Shown here in pieces: positions 36,101 to 42,888 of a stretch of DNA of 64,000 bases. Source of the DNA: Candidatus Undinarchaeales archaeon (GTDB taxonomy: Archaea > SpSt-1190 > JASMDC01). Positions within the stretch are counted from its first letter, which is position 1; each line of letters opens with the position of its first letter. Location: assembly GCA_030753015.1 (NCBI GenBank), contig JASMDC010000013.1:25216-89215 (forward strand), in the 5' to 3' direction. Below the pieces are notes generated by a model. That model made no database searches, was not told where the DNA came from, and was given only the letters and a program-made list of their open reading frames with translations. The position numbers and the translations under genes were made by a program.

Positions 36101-39100
36101 TGGCACGGAAGCGACCAGACGGTCACTCTCACGTGCAACGATGGGACCGGCGCGGGATGCGACACCACGTACTACTGCACCGATACGAGCGGGACGTGCA
36201 CGCCCAACACAACGTACTCGCAACCGATCAGCGTCACGTGCTCTGTGGGAAGCGTATGCACCAGATATGTCAGGTACCGCAGCAACGACACCCTTGCGAA
36301 CACGGAGGATGTCAGTACGAGCAATCCGGTGAAGATCGACAAGCATATACCGACCACGACCGACAGCTCTGACGCGAACTGGCACGGAAGCGACCAGGCA
36401 ATCACGCTCACGTGCGATGACGGATCGGGTGCAGGGTGCGACACCACATACTACTGCACCGATATGAACGGGACGTGTACGCCCGACACAGCGTACACGC
36501 AGCCGATCAGCATCACGTGCTCCGCGGGGAGCGTCTGCACGAGGTACGTCAGATACATCAGCAACGACACACTCGCAAATATCGAGGATGTAAAGACAAG
36601 CACGGGTCCCCGCATCGATAACGAGGCCCCTGTCACGAGCTCCAATGTGACGGAAGCATGGCACTCAATGGACCAATGGGCATCTCTGGTGTGTGATGAC
36701 GCCACAGGTGTGGGATGTAACGCTACCGCATACTGCATTGACACAAGCAGCGTATGTGGCTGTACCCCCACCACCATCTACGAAGGCCCGACCAACCTAA
36801 TCTGCTCCCCGGGTAGCGTGTGCACCCACCATATCTGCGTCGCGAGCAACGATTCTCTAGGCAATCTCGAGGAGAAGAGGAACATCGACGTGAACATCGA
36901 CAAATCCGGCATTGTGCTCCGCGACATAATCCTCCCCACGCAGGGAGGCCACTACCGGACACCAACGTCCCTGCCCCTTTCCCTGTCAGTGAACGATCAC
37001 ATCATCGACACGTGCTGGTACACAATCACGTCGACCGTCGGAGGCCGCTCCGTGCACACAATCCCAAAGTGTCAGAACGTCACTCTGGACATCACGACGG
37101 GCTCGTGGCTGGACGACTTTGACGATGGCTCGTGGATCGATAACAGTACATCCCACAACATCACCGTTTCCACCGGGGCGGTCCGACTCGTGCCCAAGGG
37201 CAACTCCACGGCCATTACCGGCAGGCTCCACAGCAGCCGGATCCGACCCATTAATCCTGGAAACTGGGGCCGCTTCACAGCCATCCAGAACGTCAACAAG
37301 TCCCAGGGCTCTGCGATCAGCTATTCGGTCCTGGACGGGGAGACGAACGAGACCTTGTGCAGTACCAACACCTCTAACAGGACTGTTGTGATTGACCTTT
37401 CCTCCTGTCTGAACGGGACCGCTTCGATAGTACTCTCGGCATCGCTCACATCTACGAACACATCGGCCGTGCCAGTTATCTACATGTGGAACGTGACGTG
37501 GTCACGGGCGGACGGCCCCTACGATCTGACGGTCCATGCCAACGACACGACGGGACGCTCCCAGAACAAGTCGCGACAATTCGTTGTCGACACGATCCCA
37601 CCTTCCATCACTTCGCTACTCATCAACGATGATGCCGCCTCCACGTCCACGAGGGACGTCACGCTCAATGCATCGGGCAGCGGGTTCTCGGAATGCAGGT
37701 TCAGCAACGATGGAGCCGAATGGTCCACGTACACTGCCTATAGCGGACCCGCGTCGTGGACACTCTCGGCCGGGAACGCTCAGAAGACCGTCTCTATGCA
37801 ATGTCGGGACTCCGCCGGTAACGAGGCGGTACAGGTCACCGATACCATCGACCTATCGATCCCGTCCAGTGGTGGTGGGAGCAGCAGCGGCAGCAGCAGC
37901 AGCAGCGCGAGCAGCAGCAGTGTAGCCAGTAGCAGCAGCAGCGGGAGCAGCGGTGGTGGTGGTGGAGGCGGCTATTCGCGCCTGAGCTATAACTTCTCGA
38001 TCGAGTGCGACCACCCGGAAATGCTCACGATGGAACCGGGCGGTCGCGCCAAGGTGTCCTGTATCGTGACTGCCCTGGAGACCCAGCTCCCCTCACTCAA
38101 CGTGACGACGGAACCGGTGGAAGGGCTCCATATCTTTCCCGCCATCCATTCCTTCGAAGAGATCCCGTACTGGACCTATAAGGACGCGGAAGAGACCTTG
38201 AAAGATGAACTGGTCGCATACCGGAAGTTCGTTCTCGAGATCAGTTCGGAGAAAAGCTGCAGAACGAGGATAGCTCCGATAAACATAATCGGTAGCTGCA
38301 TCTCGGAGGATGACAGGATCAACGTCACGAACGTGAGCAGGATATTCGCTAAAGTGCTCCCGCTACCGGAGTGTCCCGAGGAGAGTGATGGGTTCTGTCA
38401 GTCTTCGTGTCCTCTGGATGTCAGCGGGTGCGTTCCCGAGACGTGCGAGAACGCTCCCGAGGACTGCGGCCCATGTCCCGCGGACGAGGAAGAGGACGCG
38501 AACACTACGGATGACGAGGCCATCGGGCACGAAAACGTGACCCTTGAAGTCCCTACACCCTCCCCTTCCCAGGAAGCTACACCTGAGCCGACGGTCTCTC
38601 CTTCCCCGACGCCCGAGCCCGAGCCCGAGCCCGAACTTGAACCTGAGCCAAGCCTTGAACCTGAACCCGAGCCGACCCCGGTCCCGAATCCCAATGTAAC
38701 CGAGGACGAGTTCAACATGCATCTTGACGAGACGCGGAGCATCGTGGAGGACCTATCGTCAAGAACTGAGAACGTGACATCCCTCCTAAAGAACGATACT
38801 AAGATGGAGCTCCTGAAGAACATGAACATGGAACAGGAAATCAAACGCAACCTGGATTCCATCGAGGAGCTGTCACTGGAGTTCGAGATCATAACCAGGT
38901 CCAAGCCTGACGACATCATCGACGCCGATCAGCGAATCAGGACGATCAACCAGCGTATCGTTAAGCTCCAGGACACCACGCCCAAGAATATCATGATCGT
39001 GCACAGCTCTCGCCATGTCAGCAGGACGGCGAGACGTTCGAGGGAATCCATTCTCGATGAGATCGTCACGAGAGAGCAGGTCCGCCCGTCACCTCCGCTC

Positions 39101-40222
39101 GAGCGGGACACATCGGGTGAGAGCGAAGGTCCGGTCATTGTGGAGAACGCGTCCATCGTCACGGAGGTCGAGACCGTCCAAACCGAGTACCTGTCAGGGA
39201 GGGTGGAGCGCAAGACCCTGCTCAGTAAGGTGCTCACGAACACGGGGAACACGACACAGTACAACGTATCCCTCATCGTTAGCGTCTCCAAGGATATTGC
39301 AGCCAGGGCCAACCAGCTGGAGTTCAAGGTGAAACCAGTCGTGATCGTCGATGATCCCGTGTTCGGATGGACCATCGCCGAGCTTCCTCCGAACGTGACA
39401 GTGGAACGGACGTTCATGGTTCGAAAGGAACTTGAGTCATCCCAGGTGGAGTCGATCGACGAGGTGATCGTCAGCGGCATCCAGCTCGTTGAGGTCGAGA
39501 AGACTACCCCCTCGTCCGTTGTCACGGCAGGTCTTCCCGAACCGCCCTCCATGGGAAAGCTCATCGCTATAGTGGTCGTGCTCGTTTTTCTATCCCTCTT
39601 CATCTCGAGCGTAGACCTCGGCCGCCGTCCCATTCCACTTGGGGTACCTGATACTGCTTCGCTCCTACAAGCCCATACCGACTCGTGTCCACAACACATC
39701 CCCCTGGACCTCTCGACAGCCGAACGAACGATACCGAGGGAGGAGATGAACGTTTCCAGTATCGTCCGCTACATGAGCGAGGCACCAGAAAGGGGACAGG
39801 GAGAGATCGAAGCGGAACTGCTCGCCCTCGGGTTCTCCCAGCACGAAGTATCGCTCGCGTTCCAGGAACTCGCCGGACGGGCACGGAAGAAGGAAACGAA
39901 CGTATCCAGGATCGTCCTCTTTTTGAGCGAGGCACCGGAACGGGGTCAGGGAGAGATCGAAGCGGAACTGCTCTCTCTCGGATTCTCCCAGCACGAGGTC
40001 TCGCTCGCATTCCAGGAACTCGCTGGACGGGCACGAAAGAAGGAGACGAACGTGTCCAGGATCGTCCACTTTCTGAGCGAGGCACCGGAACGGGATCAGG
40101 GAGAGATCGAAGTGGAACTGCTCGCCCTCGGGTTCTCCCCGTACGAAATATCGCTCGCGTTCCAAGAGCTCGCCGGAAGGGTGCCCGGAGGGATTCCCCC
40201 GAGTTCTTTTCCAGAATATTAG
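33134..40222 (+). CDS. Giant membrane-anchored gingipain-type (C25) peptidase with repeat domains
   Basis: About 2362 residues from ATG 33134 (a GTG at 33125 is possible; TATA CTTATATGG at 33086-33094). Signal peptide (LLLLVLLPSLVLS); propeptide-like region; acidic linker; then a C25 caspase-like cysteine peptidase domain with catalytic His in MTMGGHGGKTD (near 536) and Cys in YTASCLTAL (near 587). Five tandem Cys-rich repeats of about 92 residues follow, then a beta region, a Ser/Gly linker (37870-37972), a Cys module, a Pro-Glu spacer, a coiled coil, one membrane helix (LIAIVVVLVFLSLFISSV) and a cytoplasmic tail of three 50-residue repeats. It probably processes surface proteins. It lies between two copies of the RLI tail. 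Confidence 0.88.
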   Translation: MENGKEQSSVLVEGLLLLVLLPSLVLSTELDVGTNIATSEMYSQQLRYFNVDVAFSDPVLTMEDGSTSITIENTTLVSEPTHPMLPMRIVTLYIPEGYQVSSVEVIELVTRSLGADHQVLPAPYPISPIDHKPSERNTSIYGSPEPFPPQSFMTYGTRRLMGYNVFQVATFPITYYPINGSLLFHPRIRIRAQLEWTGTEGPGKEEEERGFISSIVENDFALEEGFGTPVVPDHSDSDGAGEGEGESGTTEGGADGEGEPQADSGPTYEYLIVYHSPTFNSAANRLGTWKYQKGYTVGLASTAYFNSNYAGYDLAEKIRNGLKNLHDNYGTQWVVLIGDYNYVPPRCGYDKKGTNTGGNTGYLCDADSTPTDLYYADLDSDWDYDGDNLYGEYIDDHWGGGVQRLDLTAEVYVGRISVSDADTALQVVDKIIKYEKEPTTGDWLSKALILGAMANYDEDTNSDGQVDKFKRDWAPVMEQLRTDYFPADYSLTTMYEKEGVASPLGQSTYSCTTPLTNDNVKSAINQGYGVMTMGGHGGKTDIWRVIWSMDADSDNINDPSEKQWSAYLKTTDTLSNANKTPFVYTASCLTALIDGSSDSLGEWLVNQQWSGAIGYVGATRTSYSGIGSTEYYNQKLVKLFWDSLFSGYYSSGEALYRSKTQYSVHHPFTGASNDNTKLRNYYDYILLGDPETPIWTDDPVTVSSTGLPEKLQTGHANEFVVIIKDSEQSAVNGARVSISGAGTHEEKTTDTQGNAAFTGISPTSDGTVTLVVTKHNHLTVIEEVQSITDNDAPTTTPGVTEDGWYSEDQTLSLTCDDGSGVGCSTTYYCTDSVGTCTPGTVYTQPVSLSCSTGSICIHYVRYYSKDQFDNAESFKTSVAFRIDKQKPTTTDSSDANWHGSDQAITLTCNDGTGAGCDTTYYCTDTSGTCTPDTNYTQPISITCSAGSVCTRYVRYRSNDTLANTEDVRTSNQVRIDKQKPTTSDNSDTNWHGSDQTVTLTCNDGTGAGCDTTYYCTDTSGTCTPNTTYSQPISVTCSVGSVCTRYVRYRSNDTLANTEDVSTSNPVKIDKHIPTTTDSSDANWHGSDQAITLTCDDGSGAGCDTTYYCTDMNGTCTPDTAYTQPISITCSAGSVCTRYVRYISNDTLANIEDVKTSTGPRIDNEAPVTSSNVTEAWHSMDQWASLVCDDATGVGCNATAYCIDTSSVCGCTPTTIYEGPTNLICSPGSVCTHHICVASNDSLGNLEEKRNIDVNIDKSGIVLRDIILPTQGGHYRTPTSLPLSLSVNDHIIDTCWYTITSTVGGRSVHTIPKCQNVTLDITTGSWLDDFDDGSWIDNSTSHNITVSTGAVRLVPKGNSTAITGRLHSSRIRPINPGNWGRFTAIQNVNKSQGSAISYSVLDGETNETLCSTNTSNRTVVIDLSSCLNGTASIVLSASLTSTNTSAVPVIYMWNVTWSRADGPYDLTVHANDTTGRSQNKSRQFVVDTIPPSITSLLINDDAASTSTRDVTLNASGSGFSECRFSNDGAEWSTYTAYSGPASWTLSAGNAQKTVSMQCRDSAGNEAVQVTDTIDLSIPSSGGGSSSGSSSSSASSSSVASSSSSGSSGGGGGGGYSRLSYNFSIECDHPEMLTMEPGGRAKVSCIVTALETQLPSLNVTTEPVEGLHIFPAIHSFEEIPYWTYKDAEETLKDELVAYRKFVLEISSEKSCRTRIAPINIIGSCISEDDRINVTNVSRIFAKVLPLPECPEESDGFCQSSCPLDVSGCVPETCENAPEDCGPCPADEEEDANTTDDEAIGHENVTLEVPTPSPSQEATPEPTVSPSPTPEPEPEPELEPEPSLEPEPEPTPVPNPNVTEDEFNMHLDETRSIVEDLSSRTENVTSLLKNDTKMELLKNMNMEQEIKRNLDSIEELSLEFEIITRSKPDDIIDADQRIRTINQRIVKLQDTTPKNIMIVHSSRHVSRTARRSRESILDEIVTREQVRPSPPLERDTSGESEGPVIVENASIVTEVETVQTEYLSGRVERKTLLSKVLTNTGNTTQYNVSLIVSVSKDIAARANQLEFKVKPVVIVDDPVFGWTIAELPPNVTVERTFMVRKELESSQVESIDEVIVSGIQLVEVEKTTPSSVVTAGLPEPPSMGKLIAIVVVLVFLSLFISSVDLGRRPIPLGVPDTASLLQAHTDSCPQHIPLDLSTAERTIPREEMNVSSIVRYMSEAPERGQGEIEAELLALGFSQHEVSLAFQELAGRARKKETNVSRIVLFLSEAPERGQGEIEAELLSLGFSQHEVSLAFQELAGRARKKETNVSRIVHFLSEAPERDQGEIEVELLALGFSPYEISLAFQELAGRVPGGIPPSSFPEY
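35506..36906 (+). repeat. Five tandem ectodomain repeats, about 279 bp each
   Basis: Units begin near 35506, 35786, 36064, 36340 and 36619. Units 2-4 are nearly identical at the DNA level; 1 and 5 have diverged. Each encodes phrases such as DQAITLTCNDGTGAGCDTTY, CTPDT..YTQPISITC and CTRYVRYRSND, i.e. six or so conserved Cys in a beta-sandwich. The pattern indicates recent expansion of the inner units. Confidence 0.9.
39742..40191 (+). repeat. Three tandem 150-bp repeats encoding the cytoplasmic tail
   Basis: Each 50-residue unit runs NVSRIVxFLSEAPERGQGEI then EAELLxLGFSQHEVSLAFQE, then LAGRARKK. The core ELLSLGFSQHEVSLAFQEL looks like a small three-helix bundle of the UBA or winged-helix kind. 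Copies differ at only a few positions. Confidence 0.9.
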
Positions 40223-40271
40223 AGCCATCCCACTGGTCGATGTGCAAGCTGTGATGCATCAAGAAGAGAGA

Positions 40272-40304
40272 AGAAGGCGCAGGGCGAGTACTACTACCTC
40301 GAGT
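40272..40304 (+). repeat. Right copy of the RLI 3' tail
   Basis: Identical to 32070-32102. Read in the RLI frame it still encodes RE-K-KAQGEYYYLE and ends in an in-frame TAG, so it preserves the RLI C-terminus and stop as a fossil. The last codons of the convergent 823-aa gene (YSR stop) lie within it on the opposite strand. Confidence 0.85.
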
Positions 40305-42765
40305 AGTCCTGCGGATACTCCTGCTGGTACGGCGGAGGCACACCCTCCCCATCTTCCTCGTCCTCTATGTGGAGGTGGAAGGCGAAACCCACAGCAAGAA
40401 TGATCAGCATCCCCAGGACCATGAGCGTGGACAGGACGAGGTAGGTCCGCTTTGGTTTCGGTTGCTCCACGGACGTGGGCCGGTACTGCTCCAACGTCTC
40501 CTTGGCCTTGTCGAGCTTATCTTGGGCGGCCCCGTACTCACCCCGTTGTGTCAGCCGTGTCGCGTCCATGAGGGTGTTCTCCAGATCGGTCCGAATCCTG
40601 ACGTCGGAGATCTGCCCGACAGCCTCCTTGACGTAGGCAAGGTCCGCCTGGGTCCTGGCCCTGGACTCGGCGACGCGGTCGCGAGCATCGGCCGTCCCCG
40701 CGTCGGGCTCGTCCACATCGGTACCCAGGGGGGCGACCTCCAGCTCTGCCACGGTTGTCGTCGGCGACAGGCTGGGCCTGGTGTCGTTCCCGGGGTCTAC
40801 GGTGGTATTGGGGACAGGGGTGGGCGTTGGCGTCGTCACTACCAGTGACTCGCCGGGGGCCGTGAGGTTGAGCCCTCGCTCCTCGCATCGCTCGTTCCCG
40901 AGGACGTCCGCGCAGCAGAACCTGACGGCATGAGCACCCTCGCCCAGCGTCAGGGTCCACTGATTCTCCACGCCCCCCTCATCGGGGACACGGGTGCTCC
41001 CGTCGACGACAAGAGTGCAGGTGGCCGGCGGGCTTCCCCGCTCCTCGACGTCGACGGCATTGAACCGCACGATGGGCTGGTCGATGCCTGGCCGATAGGT
41101 GAGACTGAACGTCGGTGGTGTCGAGTCGAGGATCACCGTCCCCCGTTCGCATGCACGGTTGCCTGTCCGATCGGTACAGCACGCCTCCAGCCCGTTCTTG
41201 CCCTCGATCACCGTTGTCGTAAGGAACGCGCTCCCCTTCGCCTTGACCGGTCGCCCCACCTCGCCATCGCGTGCCAGGGTGCACGACACCTCCTCGTCCA
41301 TGGCATCGGTCACATCCTCGAGGATGATCCAGAGCGTATGTTCGCTCACCAGCTCAGGGAAGGAGGCTGCGAAATTGGGTGTCGCGCGGTCCACCATCGC
41401 GGGACTGCGTGTGATCACCGTACCACGTGGTCCGTTGCACATGACCTCCAGGTCGTACATGCCGTCGGTGTCAGCTTTGACACTCCCGACGAAAGCATTA
41501 CCGGCGAGCTCCATGTCAATGGATTCCCCCTCGGTCGGTGCGATCATGTGCATCTCACAGGCCACGCCGTCCTTGAGCGTGGGTACGATGGTGAGCTCAA
41601 TGGTCTCCTCGTCGACGCGCACACCGCCGATGGTCACGTTAAAGACCGTAGCGGGTCGCACTTCGAGCTCGGCCCGCTCGTAGTTGGGGAGCCCACCGAC
41701 GGTAAAGGTATAGAGGCCGTGGAGGGACGGGACGAATGTGATAGAGTGGATGCCCGGTGATCCCTCCACCAAGAGAACGTTGCTCTGTTCGCCCACGGGG
41801 GACGTGATGATGATGGAGAGGGGGACTCTAGCAGGTCCAAACACCTCGATCAATACCTCGTCCCCGAAGAAGGGCTGCTCGGGACCAACTGACAGCTCGA
41901 GCGAGTACAGACTGACCGGGAGATAGGCCACGTCGAACACCCGTGCATCCGTGTCATCGCACACCTCGTCGCAACACGTTACATTGGCCACGATCAGTCG
42001 GAGCTGAAGTACAATGGGCTCGTTACCGGCGCTACCGACGCGAACGTCCACGGTCGTGTTCGAGGACGTGGCCAGGTCCCTGATGGTACAGGAGCGCTCT
42101 TCGCCCAGCTCGAACACGATCGCCACGCTCACCGTCTCACCGTCATTTGTGATGTTCGCCCTCACACCCGCCTCCCGTCCCACCTCGACGCGATCCTCAT
42201 CGAGGACCGTTCCGCTGAAGCCGATGGGCGAGATGGCGACCGTTCCTACGTTGAGGTTGAGGCGTTGGGTGACGAGGAGGTTGGTGAGGGGTCGATCGGG
42301 ATCATAGGGCTGAGTGCGGTTGACCGTGATCGGATTGACCGTGATAAGTAGGGTTCGGCTGTCCTCACTGCGGCGCTCGTCCCAGGAGAAGAGCTCAGCG
42401 TAGGTGTAGCTCGGCGCATCCCGGATCGGCACCTGGGCGATGGTACCGTTCACGAGCACGTTCACCAGCAGATCGGTCCGTTCCTCGACCTTGGTCTTGT
42501 GCCCGTGGAGTCTGACGGAGGTCACGCGCCTCCCGCGGGGGACGGGGACCTCGTTCCGTGCCACAGGGAGGCGGATGGCGTAGGGTGCGGTGTCCTGCTC
42601 CGTGCCATCGATGACGATCTCGGCCTCGCCACGCACGTCCTCCACGCGGTGCTCGCGAATGGTGAGGTTCGCCCACCCCAACCTGGGGGAAACCGACCAC
42701 TCGACCCCAACGGCGGTCGTTAGCAACAGCACTACCAGGACGATGCACGCGCGTTGGACGCCCAC
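40294..42765 (-). CDS. Anchored surface protein with Cys-containing beta domains
   Basis: 823 residues from GTG 42765. I prefer this to the GTG at 42819 because a TATA-like TAATTTAAAAC (about 42787-42797) sits 26 nt upstream and the shorter form starts with a proper signal peptide (CIVLVVLLLTTAVGV). The ectodomain is beta-rich with many N-glycosylation-type sequons, Ig/bacterial-Ig-like stretches with paired CC (ANVTCCDEVC, GLEACCTDRTGN, AVRFCCADVLGN), a Thr-Pro spacer, a helical hairpin region, one membrane helix (LVLSTLMVLGMLIILAVGF) and a tail ending QQEYPQDYSR. Its stop lies inside the copied RLI tail. Confidence 0.82.
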   Translation of the reverse strand: MGVQRACIVLVVLLLTTAVGVEWSVSPRLGWANLTIREHRVEDVRGEAEIVIDGTEQDTAPYAIRLPVARNEVPVPRGRRVTSVRLHGHKTKVEERTDLLVNVLVNGTIAQVPIRDAPSYTYAELFSWDERRSEDSRTLLITVNPITVNRTQPYDPDRPLTNLLVTQRLNLNVGTVAISPIGFSGTVLDEDRVEVGREAGVRANITNDGETVSVAIVFELGEERSCTIRDLATSSNTTVDVRVGSAGNEPIVLQLRLIVANVTCCDEVCDDTDARVFDVAYLPVSLYSLELSVGPEQPFFGDEVLIEVFGPARVPLSIIITSPVGEQSNVLLVEGSPGIHSITFVPSLHGLYTFTVGGLPNYERAELEVRPATVFNVTIGGVRVDEETIELTIVPTLKDGVACEMHMIAPTEGESIDMELAGNAFVGSVKADTDGMYDLEVMCNGPRGTVITRSPAMVDRATPNFAASFPELVSEHTLWIILEDVTDAMDEEVSCTLARDGEVGRPVKAKGSAFLTTTVIEGKNGLEACCTDRTGNRACERGTVILDSTPPTFSLTYRPGIDQPIVRFNAVDVEERGSPPATCTLVVDGSTRVPDEGGVENQWTLTLGEGAHAVRFCCADVLGNERCEERGLNLTAPGESLVVTTPTPTPVPNTTVDPGNDTRPSLSPTTTVAELEVAPLGTDVDEPDAGTADARDRVAESRARTQADLAYVKEAVGQISDVRIRTDLENTLMDATRLTQRGEYGAAQDKLDKAKETLEQYRPTSVEQPKPKRTYLVLSTLMVLGMLIILAVGFAFHLHIEDEEDGEGVPPPYQQEYPQDYSR

Positions 42766-42888
42766 GAGTGATTGAGTGCGAGCGTGTTTTAAATTACTTG
42801 CACTGGTGTGACGTGACACGAGGACGATACCTTTTTAATTGGTCCGCGGGGCATAGACTAGGGAAATCCTTCTTGGATGTGACATGAC

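Noticed and set aside
40930-41760. Plus-strand 276-codon frame
   Set aside because: Antisense to the 823-aa surface protein; no recognisable features.
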